Of a DNA stretch of 64,000 nt, positions 24,497-33,450 are shown in pieces; position 1 is the stretch's first letter, and each line of letters begins with the position of its first letter. Position numbers and translations under genes: made by a program. The stretch is from Nitrososphaerota archaeon. GTDB taxonomy: Archaea; Thermoproteota; Nitrososphaeria; Nitrososphaerales; UBA183. The notes under the pieces are model-generated. The model was not told the origin of the DNA. It saw nothing but the letters and a program-made list of their open reading frames with translations, and searched no databases. The stretch covers positions 1 through 64,000 of the forward strand of contig JAFMAW010000003.1 of assembly GCA_029784795.1 (NCBI GenBank), read 5' to 3'.

Positions 24497-25819
24497 TTGA
24501 AGATGACAGTGAAGACGACAAACCCTTACACGAACGAAACAATCGCCGAGTACGAGGAAGACAGCTGGGACGACATTGCGGCGAAGCTCTCCCAGCTGAA
24601 GGAGAGCCAGAGGAGGTGGGGGCGGGATGTGCACGACAGAGTCGAGGCGCTCGAGGAGTCGAGGAAGAGGTTCTCGGCCAACGTGGACGGCCTGGCCCGG
24701 CTCGTAACTTCGGAGATGGGCAAGCCGATAACCCAAAGTCTCTCAGAAGTGAGAAAGTCGATTCAGCTGTTGGATTACGCCATCGAACACGCCGAGTCGT
24801 TTCTTGCGCCCGAACAGGTGAAGACTGAAGCGAAACGGAGTTACATACGCTTCGAGCCTCTCGGGACGATTTTGGCGATCGAACCGTGGAACTACCCGGT
24901 CCAGCAAGCAATGCGCGCTGCCGTCTGGGCGCTCGCCGCGGGCAATGCGGTCCTGCTCAAGCACTCTTCAATCGTCTCTGGGACGAGCAGGAAGCTGGAG
25001 GAGCTGTTCGGCCTGGACGTCTTCAGGTCGACGATCTGTGGAGGCGACACTGCGCTCTCAATCATAGGCCATGTGGACGGCGTTGCCTTCACGGGGTCGG
25101 ACAAGACGGGTTCCCGCATAGCCGCGGAGGCGGGGAGGAATCTGAAGAAGGCCGTCCTAGAACTGGGCGGTTCAGACCCGTTCATAGTGATCGATGGGAC
25201 GGGCTTGGACAAGACGGTGGAGAGCGCGGTGAACTCCCGCCTTACGAACGCAGGCCAGATTTGCATTTCCGCGAAGAGGTTCATCGTGCACGCCCACGTG
25301 TACGACGAGTTTTACAGCAGACTGAAGGAGGGGTTCACTAAGGTCAAAGCTGGGGACCCCTTCGACTCGGGCACGTTCATGGGCCCGCTCTCCAGCATGA
25401 ATCAAGCGAAGATCGTCAGGGAGCAGATTCAACAGCTGGGCAAGATCGGAAAGGTGGAGGAAGCGCTGACTGGCCTGAGTGGGAACTTCGTGCCGCCGAC
25501 GGTGGTAAGGGCAGATGGTCTTTTCGACGAAGAGGTCTTTGGTCCTGTCGCGATACTGAACAAGTACGAGACAGATGACCAGGCGGTGTCTCTCGCCAAC
25601 GAGACCCCCTATGGGCTCGGGGCGTCGATTTGGGGAGACTCAGACGCAGCCGAGCGTCTGGCGCCCCGCATCGAAGCCGGGATGGTCTTCATAAACAAGA
25701 GAGTAACGTCCGACCCTCGCCTCCCATTTGGCGGGATCAAGAAGAGCGGGGTGGGGAGGGAGCTCTCTAGGTATGGCATGCTGGAGCTCACTAACATGAA
25801 ATCTGTCTGGGTCGACTGA
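24497..25819 (+). CDS. Aldehyde dehydrogenase, succinate-semialdehyde dehydrogenase-like
   Basis: A 440-residue ALDH, somewhat short as in the YneI/Sad-type group. Substrate-channel start IRFEPLGTILAIEPWNYPVQ, glutamate in VLELGGSDPFIV and nucleophile cysteine in TNAGQICISAKRFIV are intact; the C-terminus ends in GRELSRYGMLELTNMKSVWV. The start is TTG 24497 or ATG 24503 two codons later. Divergent from an organic-anion transporter and close to an enolase-superfamily enzyme and an iron alcohol dehydrogenase, it probably acts on a semialdehyde from sugar-acid or alcohol breakdown (inference). Confidence 0.93.
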   Translation: MKMTVKTTNPYTNETIAEYEEDSWDDIAAKLSQLKESQRRWGRDVHDRVEALEESRKRFSANVDGLARLVTSEMGKPITQSLSEVRKSIQLLDYAIEHAESFLAPEQVKTEAKRSYIRFEPLGTILAIEPWNYPVQQAMRAAVWALAAGNAVLLKHSSIVSGTSRKLEELFGLDVFRSTICGGDTALSIIGHVDGVAFTGSDKTGSRIAAEAGRNLKKAVLELGGSDPFIVIDGTGLDKTVESAVNSRLTNAGQICISAKRFIVHAHVYDEFYSRLKEGFTKVKAGDPFDSGTFMGPLSSMNQAKIVREQIQQLGKIGKVEEALTGLSGNFVPPTVVRADGLFDEEVFGPVAILNKYETDDQAVSLANETPYGLGASIWGDSDAAERLAPRIEAGMVFINKRVTSDPRLPFGGIKKSGVGRELSRYGMLELTNMKSVWVD

Positions 25820-26453
25820 GAGCAAGTCTGACAAGACGGGCTTTCACACACGACTCGAGATAACGTGTGACCGTAAATGCGGTCATTGGAGGACGCAGCT
25901 GTCGCACGGGGTGTTCCTTCATCCCATGGCTTGGTCTTCGGCAAGGCATTCTCTTTCCTTGGCGTGCTGGGACTACCTTCGTCCTCGATGGAGGGCGCGG
26001 AGATCACTGGCGAAGGCGCCCAAGAAGCTCGGTGCACCCTCCGATGTGGCGGCAGCCTGCCCGGGGGCGGTCATCTCGACGCGGCCCCAAGGGGATGCCC
26101 AAGCAGTTCGTCGACATCGACGACCTAGCGCGCTTAGTCGCCCAGGCACCACGTTTCTCGGCGCAGGGCCGTTCCCGCCATCCAGGGCCTCGGTTCAGGG
26201 TCGGCCGTCTGCGTCGCCCTCTCGAGGGTTCACAACCTCCTTCTTGCCTTGAAGCTGACGGAAGCGAGGGGCATCGGCAAGGCGGGGGGCTGACATGCAG
26301 GCCCCGCCAAGGTCCACAGGGCCGGGGGACGCGCCTGGGAAAGGTCAGGCTGTCCGGCGCAGGGCGCAGATGCAGGCTCCTCCTTTTCGGCGCTACGTCG
26401 ACAGCCGCACAGCCGCCGAATCAATTTAAGTTTGAGGCACTGGACCCAGGGTT
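25820..26453. other. Gene-free region, possibly decayed
   Basis: No convincing intact gene in 634 bp. Open frames exist but look like GC-rich noise. A perfect inverted repeat TGACCG-TAAATG-CGGTCA is at 25868-25885. One plus-strand stretch near 26097 reads MPKQFVDIDDLARLV, faintly like an epimerase/reductase segment, but no flanking homology was seen. The end holds the TATA box CAATTTAAG (26422-26430) of the next gene, 28 nt before its GTG. Confidence 0.4.
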
Positions 26454-27545
26454 GTGCCTGTGGAGTCCGTCGAAGCGTTTCCCCTGAGGGTCAAGATGAA
26501 AGACAGGCTCCTCGCCGGCACCTTCCGCTACGAGGACTACCAGTCGGTCCTTGTGAAGACGGTCTGGGACGGAGTGCCCGGTTGGGGAGAGGCAATGACC
26601 AGGTTCTCGCCTGAGGCTACCGTCGGCATGGTGAGGTGGGTGGGACGCCGTCTAGAAGGCAGGGACTTTCCCGGGCCTGCAGCCGCGTGGGAAGATGTCT
26701 ACCGGCAGTTCAGGGTTCGCGGCCAGACCAGAGGAATCGCCATGGAAGCGCTGAGCGGGGTCGAGATGTCGTTGTGGGATGCCTGGGGGAGGGCCAAGGG
26801 AAAGTCGGTGTCCGGACTCCTTTCGGCGCGAAGCGCTGCCCGCGTCCCTGCCTACGCAGGCTCTATCTACGAATCGAGGGGACCCATCTCAGAACAGATC
26901 GAACGGATAAGGTCCTTCGGCCTCAAAGGCGTCAAGTTGAAGATCGGATTCGGCGTCACGAAAGACACGAGGATACTCGCCCAGGCAAGGAAGCGGTGGG
27001 ATGACGGCATGATGGTCGCCGATGCCAACGGGGCCTACGACTCCAAGAGCGCGTCCAAGGCCATGAAGGCCTTCGAGAGATTCAGGCTCGCATGGTTCGA
27101 GGAACCCGTGCCTTCTGACGATTTCGACGGTTACTTCGCCCTTGCGAAGGGCAGAAGGGTGAAGGTGGGGGCAGGCGAGACCTGGTTCGCGGGGGACTTC
27201 CACAGGCCTCTTTCCGGAGGGCTGGTCGACGTCGTGGAGCCGAGCGTCAGCAGGTGCGGCGGCATAGCCTGCGAAGCAAGAGTCGCCCGTGAAGCTTCGA
27301 AGAAGGGAATCGCTTTCTCACCGATGGTGGGGGCCAACTCTGCACTGTCGCTCGCCGCATCCATGCACGTCGCAGCAGCCTTGGGAACGATCGGCGTCGA
27401 GTACGACGTCTTCGACAACCCTCTCGTCAGCCAGTTGACGCCAGGCTTCCCGGAGCTCTCCGCCGGCGAGATCGCAGTGCCCCGGGGTCCCGGTCTCGGG
27501 GTCGATGTCGATTGGAGGTTCGTCAAGGCGAACCTCGCAGGCTAG
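26454..27545 (+). CDS. Enolase-superfamily enzyme (mandelate racemase/muconate lactonizing type)
   Basis: A 363-residue enzyme that abstracts the alpha-proton of a carboxylate. The lysine pair is in GVKLKIGFGV, and the three metal ligands are in VADANGAYD, WFEEPVPSDD and VGAGETWFAGD, the order expected for MR/MLE barrels. GVEMSLWDAWGRAKGKSV marks the capping-domain end. Substrate cannot be read from sequence; sugar-acid dehydratase or racemase are likely given the neighbouring transporter and dehydrogenases. The GTG start at 26454 is 28 nt from CAATTTAAG, a leaderless arrangement. It converges with a HAD gene directly at its stop. Confidence 0.88.
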   Translation: MPVESVEAFPLRVKMKDRLLAGTFRYEDYQSVLVKTVWDGVPGWGEAMTRFSPEATVGMVRWVGRRLEGRDFPGPAAAWEDVYRQFRVRGQTRGIAMEALSGVEMSLWDAWGRAKGKSVSGLLSARSAARVPAYAGSIYESRGPISEQIERIRSFGLKGVKLKIGFGVTKDTRILAQARKRWDDGMMVADANGAYDSKSASKAMKAFERFRLAWFEEPVPSDDFDGYFALAKGRRVKVGAGETWFAGDFHRPLSGGLVDVVEPSVSRCGGIACEARVAREASKKGIAFSPMVGANSALSLAASMHVAAALGTIGVEYDVFDNPLVSQLTPGFPELSAGEIAVPRGPGLGVDVDWRFVKANLAG

Positions 27546-28328
27546 TCAGAGGCAATCGGCCAAATCGTCCACGTTTCCAACCGAGCCCAGGAGGCCCTTT
27601 CTCTTCGCAGGGTGGTCGAGGCCAGTGAGAACCAGGACAGACTCGATGCCCGCACCTCCGGCGCCCTCGATATCCGTGTCCAGTTGGTCACCGACCATGA
27701 CCGCGTCGGAGGCCCGCACGCCCGCCCGCTCGAGGGCGGTCTTGAACATGATTGGCGAAGGTTTGCCTATCACTGTGCCACTCGTTCCTGTCGCATACTC
27801 GAGGGCCTTCAGGATCGGACCAGACGCCAGGGCCGGGCCGTCCTTGTACATGTAAAGCGGTGATGCGTGGGTGGCGACGATGGAAGCGCCCCCTCTGACG
27901 ACCGCCGCTGCCCTGTCGAGTTTTCTATAGGTGAGGCGCCGGTCCAGGCCCACTACCACGAAGCCCGCGCCCAGCCCGTTGGTCCTCCTGTGACCTTGGC
28001 TGCGGAGTTCCGCTTCGAGGCCGGCTTCGCCCAGTAAGAAATACTCGACCGGACCGAACCTGCTCCTGAGGTACTCGGCGGTGGCGCGGCCGCTGGTCAT
28101 GACCTCGTTCAAGTCGAGCCTTACGTCGAACTCCGCAAGCCTGTCTCGAACAGTCTCCACCGTGTCGGTCGAGTTATTGGTGAGGATCGTCAGCTTCTTC
28201 CCCCTCTTCCTCAGCTGGCTGACTATCCGCGTGCCGCCGATCTTGACACGGTTCTCCTTGCCCCTGTAGAAGACGCCGTCTAGGTCGAAGAGGAACAGCT
28301 TTTTCCGTGACAGGTCGATTTTTTCCAT
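27546..28328 (-). CDS. HAD-superfamily phosphatase, NagD/phosphoglycolate phosphatase-like
   Basis: A 260-residue HAD hydrolase with a C2-type cap. Motif I is FLFDLDGVFYRG (nucleophile Asp), motif II TILTNNSTDT, motif III lysine GKPSPIMFKTAL and motif IV VMVGDQLDTDIEGAGGAG. This is the NagD/4-nitrophenylphosphatase branch, which dephosphorylates small phosphosugars. Starts at 28328 (MEKIDLSRKKLF) or 28340 are both possible. It is convergent with the enolase-superfamily gene and divergent from the iron alcohol dehydrogenase. Confidence 0.88.
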   Translation of the reverse strand: MEKIDLSRKKLFLFDLDGVFYRGKENRVKIGGTRIVSQLRKRGKKLTILTNNSTDTVETVRDRLAEFDVRLDLNEVMTSGRATAEYLRSRFGPVEYFLLGEAGLEAELRSQGHRRTNGLGAGFVVVGLDRRLTYRKLDRAAAVVRGGASIVATHASPLYMYKDGPALASGPILKALEYATGTSGTVIGKPSPIMFKTALERAGVRASDAVMVGDQLDTDIEGAGGAGIESVLVLTGLDHPAKRKGLLGSVGNVDDLADCL

Positions 28329-28387
28329 CGAAGATCGCATCTGGGTTCCGAGAGTCATTGGTCTCTGGTGCACCTGCCGGGGCAATC

Positions 28388-28397
28388 ATTTTAAAAG
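28388..28397 (+). promoter_or_regulatory. TATA box of the iron alcohol dehydrogenase gene
   Basis: ATTTTAAAAG is centred 27 nt before the ATG at 28419, predicting a leaderless message. Being nearly symmetrical, it may also serve the divergent HAD gene. Confidence 0.5.
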
Positions 28398-28418
28398 TAG
28401 TCCGGGCGTTTCCCGCCG

Positions 28419-29570
28419 ATGAGCTTCTCATATTATCTGCCGACAAAAATCGTCTTCGGATTCGGCGCGCTGCAGTCCCTACGGGACGAGGCAGGCCAGC
28501 TCAACGCTACGAAGGCGCTTCTGGTGACAGACAAAGTCATGGTCAAGACCGGCGTGGTCGAAAAGGTCACAAAGGCCATGGGGGATGCGGCTGTAGACGT
28601 CTTCGACGAGGTCGAGGCCGAGCCGAGGATCGAGGTAGCGCAGTCCGTCGGGGAGCAGGTCCGTCGAGGAAGCTATGGGCTGGTCGTCGGCGTCGGAGGA
28701 GGCAGCTCGATGGACATGGCGAAGGTTGCGGCGGGGCTGGCGACAAACCCTGGACCCGCCCGAGCCTTCGTAGGCAACAACCTCCTCTCAAAGCCGCCTC
28801 TCTCGTCCATCATGGTCCCCACGACCGCGGGCACGGGCGCGGAGCTGACAGTGACATCGATGGTCACCCTGGACGGTCACAAGCGATGGATCAATAGCCC
28901 CCTCCTTCTCCCGAAAGCCGCAATAGTAGACCCGGAGTTGACGATGACGATGCCTCGGGGGGTAACTGCGGCCACGGGCCTGGACGCCCTCTGCCACAAC
29001 GCCGAGGCGTACATTTCGACCTTGGCGAGTCCGATAACCGACTCGATCGCCCTCGAGGGGGTCAGGCTGGTCTCCAGTAACCTTGAGCGTGCTTTCGACG
29101 ACGGCACGGACCGGAAGGCGCGCGAGTCCATGAGCCTGGGGGCGCTGTTGGGCGGGATTTCGCTCCAGGCCAAGATGGTCTACGGTCACTCCATAGGTTA
29201 CACCATTGCGACAAGGTTCAGGCTGCCGCACGGCGTCTCCTGCGGGATCCCGCTGCCATACATCATCTCCGGCTGTGCCGCGACCTGCGCCCCCAAGATG
29301 TCAAGGCTGGCCGACGCTTTCGGGGTCGGCGTAGAGGGACAAGAAGCTGCCGAGCTAGGGGGCGCCATAGGGAAGAGAGTGATCGAATTGCTGAAACATC
29401 TGGGGGTCCCGACCAGCATGAAAGAGCTGGGGGTGAAGGAAGAGGACCTCCCGGTCCTGGCACGCGAGTGCCTCGACATGTATCCGCGACCCAACAGCCC
29501 GCTCGCCTTCGACCAAAGGAGCATGGAGGGCTTGTACCGGACGATGTGGGAAGGACAGCTGCCCGCCTAA
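28419..29570 (+). CDS. Iron-containing alcohol dehydrogenase
   Basis: A 383-residue group III alcohol dehydrogenase interconverting an alcohol and aldehyde with NAD(P). The cofactor glycine motif is VVGVGGGSSMDMAK (about residues 89-102). The metal ligands lie in GLDALCHNAEAY (Asp and first His), MVYGHSIGY and RLPHGVSCGIPLPY (two His). TTAGTGAE-type VPTTAGTGAELT is typical. It pairs functionally with the aldehyde dehydrogenases of this region. Substrate unknown; lactaldehyde, glycolaldehyde or short alcohols are possible. Confidence 0.93.
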   Translation: MSFSYYLPTKIVFGFGALQSLRDEAGQLNATKALLVTDKVMVKTGVVEKVTKAMGDAAVDVFDEVEAEPRIEVAQSVGEQVRRGSYGLVVGVGGGSSMDMAKVAAGLATNPGPARAFVGNNLLSKPPLSSIMVPTTAGTGAELTVTSMVTLDGHKRWINSPLLLPKAAIVDPELTMTMPRGVTAATGLDALCHNAEAYISTLASPITDSIALEGVRLVSSNLERAFDDGTDRKARESMSLGALLGGISLQAKMVYGHSIGYTIATRFRLPHGVSCGIPLPYIISGCAATCAPKMSRLADAFGVGVEGQEAAELGGAIGKRVIELLKHLGVPTSMKELGVKEEDLPVLARECLDMYPRPNSPLAFDQRSMEGLYRTMWEGQLPA

Positions 29571-29874
29571 GAGGGCCTTCGGGGTTCGGGGCCTTCGGCA
29601 GGCCCCTGGAGGGGCGGCGAAGCCTTTCCGCTACGAGGCGCCTGCAGCGGCCGGGGAAGATGGTCAGGCCATGGCTTCTTCAAGGAAACCGGGCGCAGTG
29701 AATAGCCTCGGGGGGATACGGGTCCAGGCACAACAGCGCATGTCGTGACCCTCGCCATCTTCCTCCCATGATGCTCCGCCTCTTGGAGGTCCTTCCGGGC
29801 TGCAAACGCTTTTATTTCAAAGGGCCCCATGATTTCCATGTACCTCTGCCCGCCGTCCTCTAGGTGCTGAGGCG
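29571..29874. other. Intergenic region, no gene seen
   Basis: It contains a GC-rich hairpin just after the dehydrogenase stop (29588-29606) and an A/T-rich CTTTTATTTC near 29811 that may be the promoter of the hotdog thioesterase-amidase operon, though about 60 nt from the ATG. A minus-strand open frame here shows no family features. Confidence 0.4.
29588..29606 (+). terminator. GC-rich hairpin after the alcohol dehydrogenase gene
   Basis: GGGGCCT-TCGGC-AGGCCCC is a perfect 7-bp stem 17 nt past the stop codon. No T-run follows, so it may be an RNA 3'-end stabiliser rather than a true terminator. Confidence 0.3.
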
Positions 29875-30339
29875 ATGGTCGGCAGCCTTCAGGACGCATA
29901 TGCCCCCAACGGGGTCTGCTTCGGTTGCGGCCCAAAGAATGAGCTCGGCCTCAGGCTGAAGAGCCTCCCCTCCGGGGAGGAGGTGGTCGCAGACTGGACC
30001 CCCAGGAAGGAGCACACGGCGTTCGAGGGCTTCGGGAGCGGAGGGATCATCTCAGTGCTCATGGACTGCCACGGCAACTGGGCTGCCGCCTACGCCTTGA
30101 TGAAGGACAGGGGGCTCGGCTCGCCCCCGGGGACCGTGACCGCCGAGTACACCGTGAGGTTCCTCAGGCCGAGCGCCATAGACAAGCCATGGCATCTGAC
30201 CGCCCGGGCGACCAACATCGAGGGGGACAAGGTCCGCGTGTCTGGGGACCTCAGGGTCGACGGCGCGGTCACGGCCACCATGGACGGGCTCTTCGTAGCC
30301 GTCAGAGAAGGGCACCCTGCCTTCGATCGCTGGCGCTAG
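29875..30339 (+). CDS. PaaI-like hotdog thioesterase
   Basis: A 154-residue hotdog-fold protein. The N-terminal CFGCGPKNELGLRLK and HTAFEGFGSGGIISVLMDCHG followed by a helix with NWAAAYAL are characteristic of the PaaI-type acyl-CoA thioesterases, with the active-site Gly-Gly and acidic residue region in place. The cysteine pair at the N-terminus is common in this subgroup. It ends one base before the amidase gene, so the two are in one operon. The substrate is unknown. Confidence 0.83.
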   Translation: MVGSLQDAYAPNGVCFGCGPKNELGLRLKSLPSGEEVVADWTPRKEHTAFEGFGSGGIISVLMDCHGNWAAAYALMKDRGLGSPPGTVTAEYTVRFLRPSAIDKPWHLTARATNIEGDKVRVSGDLRVDGAVTATMDGLFVAVREGHPAFDRWR

Positions 30340-31782
30340 GTGCTGTCTGGCATGTCTGCGCTAGCGAAGGCTCCTTGGACCATCAGGGATGTCGGCGCCG
30401 CCTACCGGTCAGGCGCCTCTTCGCCCCCGGCGGTCGTCCGCGAGTCACTGAAGTCCATCGCGGCTCTCAACGGCGCGCTGAACTGCTTCATAACGGTCCT
30501 GGGCGAGTCGGCCCTCAAAGCCGCCGCGGAGTCCGACCGCCGCTTCAGGGAAGGGAACCCCCTCGGCCCGCTGGACGGCGTCCCCGTCGCCGTCAAGGAC
30601 ATCATCTACGTCGAGGGGGTGAGGTGTACCGCCGGTTCCAAGATCCTGGCAGGAAACGTCGCCCAGTACGACGCCCCGACGGTCAGGAAGCTGAGGGCCG
30701 CGGGGGCTGTGATCGTGGGGACCACCAACCTCCACGAGTTCGCGGCTGGGACCACGAGCGTCAACCCGCACTACGGGCCGGTCAGGAACCCCTGGGACCG
30801 CAGGAAGATAGCCGGCGGCTCGAGCGGAGGGTCCGCGGCAGCCGTCGCTGCCGGGCTGGCCGCTGCGGCCCTGGGGACCGACACCGCCGGGTCGGTGCGC
30901 ATACCCGCGGCGCTCTGCGGCGTCCTGGGGGTCAAGCCCACCTACGGCAGGGTGAGCCGGCTGGGGGTCGTCCCGCTCGCGAGCTCCCTGGACACAGTGG
31001 GGGTCCTCGCGCGGTCTGCGTGGGACGCGTCGGCCGTCATGAACGTGATAGCCGGCGGAGACCCTGGCGACATGACCACGGCCAACGAAGAGGTCCCAGA
31101 CTTCCTCGCGGCCCTTGCCGCTCCGTCCCCGCGGCTCAGGGTCGGGGTGGTGAAGGACTATTTCTATGACGCCCTCGACCCGGCCGTCGAGGAGGATGCC
31201 GAAGCCTTCCTCTCCAGGCTGCGCCAGATGGGGTGCCAGGTGTCCGAGGCTCGCCTCGACGGGATAGGCGAGGTGTACGAAAAGTGGGTGCCGATAAGGC
31301 GGGCCGAAGCCACCGCATTCCACCTCCGATGGCTGGAGCAGACCCCGGAGCTCTATGGCGACGACGTCAGGCGCCTCCTCGAACAGGGGAAGGACGTCCT
31401 AGCGGTCGACTACGTGGGCGCCATCAACGCCCGCCCGTCCTACATGGAGAGGTTCGCCGCTTCGATGAAGGAGTTCGATGTCCTCGCCCTTCCATGTACT
31501 GCCATCCCCGCCCCCGAGATCGACCAGCTTGCCGTGCCACTGAAGGGGAACAAGGTGCCGGTCTACTCGACGCTGAACAGGCTGACGCTCCCCTTTAACT
31601 ACGTAGGGTTCCCGGCCGTCTCCGTCCCCTCTGGCTTCGCAGGAGGGACTCCGTTGGGGGTCCAGCTGGTCGGCAAGCTCTTCGACGAGGCCACGCCGCT
31701 CCGCCTGGCGGCCGCCTATGAGGAAAAGTTCGGCCTCTTCCCCGGCCCGCCTGAAGTTGCTCCAGCGGCACCGACTGGTTAA
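30340..31782 (+). CDS. Amidase-signature family enzyme (GatA-like)
   Basis: A 480-residue amidase with the complete Ser-cisSer-Lys triad: lysine in GVPVAVKDIIYVEG, cis-serine in IAGGSSGGSAAAVAAG and nucleophile serine in GTDTAGSVRIPAALCG. The NPWD motif and VGFPAVSVPSGF are shared with GatA. No gatB or gatC is nearby and the C-terminus is not typical of GatA, so a hydrolase for small amides is at least as likely as a tRNA amidotransferase subunit. The start is GTG 30340, right after the hotdog stop, or ATG 30352. Confidence 0.88.
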   Translation: MLSGMSALAKAPWTIRDVGAAYRSGASSPPAVVRESLKSIAALNGALNCFITVLGESALKAAAESDRRFREGNPLGPLDGVPVAVKDIIYVEGVRCTAGSKILAGNVAQYDAPTVRKLRAAGAVIVGTTNLHEFAAGTTSVNPHYGPVRNPWDRRKIAGGSSGGSAAAVAAGLAAAALGTDTAGSVRIPAALCGVLGVKPTYGRVSRLGVVPLASSLDTVGVLARSAWDASAVMNVIAGGDPGDMTTANEEVPDFLAALAAPSPRLRVGVVKDYFYDALDPAVEEDAEAFLSRLRQMGCQVSEARLDGIGEVYEKWVPIRRAEATAFHLRWLEQTPELYGDDVRRLLEQGKDVLAVDYVGAINARPSYMERFAASMKEFDVLALPCTAIPAPEIDQLAVPLKGNKVPVYSTLNRLTLPFNYVGFPAVSVPSGFAGGTPLGVQLVGKLFDEATPLRLAAAYEEKFGLFPGPPEVAPAAPTG

Positions 31783-31814
31783 TAACGAAGCCAGCGGAAG
31801 AACCTGAGGTTTCT

Positions 31815-32180
31815 TTGAAGTCGACCTGGGGTATCGGCGCGCTGGTCGCCGTCCTGCTCTCCGTCGCCGCTGGCCTCCTCGAGGTCGTCGACGTCAAAGG
31901 CACATTCGCTCTCATGCTGCTCCTGGTGGGGCTCTGGACGCTCGTCGCGGCCTTCACCTTCGCGGGGAGAGACGACAGGACGTTCTACGCAGGGTGGGGT
32001 GTGGTCTTGGCTGGGCTCTCCCTGACGTACCTGGTCCCGCTCAGGGACGCGCTTGGCCTGATACTGGTCGCCATCGTCATCCTCATCATAGCGACGGTCT
32101 ACTTCGGGAGGTCCAGGGGGAAGGCCCAGGCACAGGCCCCCGAGCAGCCTGGACACCCTCCAGCCGCCAACCTCACCTGA
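31815..32180 (+). CDS. Small membrane protein, about four helices
   Basis: A 121-residue protein of unknown function with four hydrophobic segments (about residues 5-25, 28-48, 58-77 and 80-97) and a polar, proline- and glutamine-rich cytoplasmic tail. It starts with TTG at 31815, about 32 nt from GTTAATAAC at 31777-31785, a plausible TATA box for a leaderless transcript. Its end overlaps the convergent pyrC gene by 8 bp. Confidence 0.6.
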   Translation: MKSTWGIGALVAVLLSVAAGLLEVVDVKGTFALMLLLVGLWTLVAAFTFAGRDDRTFYAGWGVVLAGLSLTYLVPLRDALGLILVAIVILIIATVYFGRSRGKAQAQAPEQPGHPPAANLT

Positions 32181-33444
32181 CCGACTCGAAGTCGTCCATC
32201 AGAATTTCGCCGCCGTAGACGACCCACCTCGCCCTCCCTGGGAACTCCCTGCCTTCGTAGGGAGACCAGCCGGCCCTGCTCCTGACGTCGTCGCCCTTGA
32301 CGATCTCCGCTGCATGGAGGTCAATCACGGTGAAGTCGGCCCTCTTCCCCGGCGCGATCTCTCCCCTGTCGTCCAGGCGGAGGTACTTCGCCGGGTTGGA
32401 CGAAGCGACGTTCGCGACTGTAGTTGGATGCACCCCCTGGCTCTTCATCAGCCATGCGGCCACATGAGAGTAGTCGTCCAGCCCCGGGACCCCGGCGAGC
32501 CCGCGCTCCTCCTTCTCCTCCAGCAGGTGCGGCGCGTGGTCTGTGACCAAGAACGTCACTTTCCCCGACCGCAGCCCCTGAACCAGCGCCTCCCGGTCTT
32601 CCTCTCCCCTGAGGGGCGGATTCGTCCTGAGCAGCGGGTTGTCCAGCATGGCCCTCCGCGAGAAGTAGGCGTGGTGCAGGGCCGCTTCGCAGCTCAGATG
32701 CAGGCCGTCCTTCCTCGCCTCCTCCACCAAGGACACCGTCTCACCCAGGGACGCATGGCAGACGTTGGCGCGGAGGTCCCTCTCCCCGCCGAGGGCCCGG
32801 ATCGCGTTGGCCACTGCCTCAGCCTCCGACCGAGAAGGCCTCGCGTCGCAGTAGGCGTCCGGCTCCGACATGTCCGTCGCATGCGACGCCTCGTCTATGA
32901 CCGCCTGGTCCTCGCAATGGATGCTCAGTGGCTTCCCCGTCCCTGCGACCAGGCTGAACACCCGGGGAAGCTCGTCGGCCGGGAACGCCTTCGCCCCCGT
33001 GGTCTCAGACATGTACAGCTTGTAGCCAGCGACCCCCCTGGACAGCTTCACGAGGCTCCCGGGGTCAGCCGCGGCGATCCCTCCGTAGAAGACCACCCCC
33101 ACCAGGGCTTTAGCATCGGCCAGCCTCGCCTTCTGCGCGAGCGCCTCTGCCGTCGTTGTCGGAGTGGGGTTGTTGGGCATGTCGGCCAGCGTGGTCACGC
33201 CGCCATGTATCGCCGCCATGGTCCCCGTCCTGAAGTCTTCTTTGCGCTCCCATCCGGGCTCGCGGAGGTGGACATGGATGTCGATGAACCCGGGGAATAT
33301 GAGGCACCCCTGCGCCCTTATCCGTCTTGACCCCTTGAGCCCGTGCCCTATCTCGCCGATGACCCCGTCCGTCACTCCCACCTCGGCGTCCTGGGGGCCA
33401 TCGGGGACCACGACCCTCCCCTCGAGGACCAGGTCGTGTTCCAT
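32173..33444 (-). CDS. pyrC: Dihydroorotase
   Basis: A 423-residue amidohydrolase closing carbamoyl-aspartate to dihydroorotate in pyrimidine synthesis. It has the metal site PGFIDIHVHLREPGWERKED, the residue expected to be the carboxylated lysine in GYKLYMSETTG, further ligands in LSIHCEDQAV and VCHAS, and the catalytic aspartate in VTDHAPHLLEEKE. Type I dihydroorotase by length and motif. Third in the pyrB-pyrI-pyrC operon, 6 bp after pyrI. Confidence 0.95.
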   Translation of the reverse strand: MEHDLVLEGRVVVPDGPQDAEVGVTDGVIGEIGHGLKGSRRIRAQGCLIFPGFIDIHVHLREPGWERKEDFRTGTMAAIHGGVTTLADMPNNPTPTTTAEALAQKARLADAKALVGVVFYGGIAAADPGSLVKLSRGVAGYKLYMSETTGAKAFPADELPRVFSLVAGTGKPLSIHCEDQAVIDEASHATDMSEPDAYCDARPSRSEAEAVANAIRALGGERDLRANVCHASLGETVSLVEEARKDGLHLSCEAALHHAYFSRRAMLDNPLLRTNPPLRGEEDREALVQGLRSGKVTFLVTDHAPHLLEEKEERGLAGVPGLDDYSHVAAWLMKSQGVHPTTVANVASSNPAKYLRLDDRGEIAPGKRADFTVIDLHAAEIVKGDDVRSRAGWSPYEGREFPGRARWVVYGGEILMDDFESVR

Positions 33445-33450
33445 CGGGAC

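Noticed and set aside
29567..29935. Minus-strand small gene in the intergenic gap
   Set aside because: Low-complexity product with no promoter at the leaderless distance and overlap with the hotdog gene.
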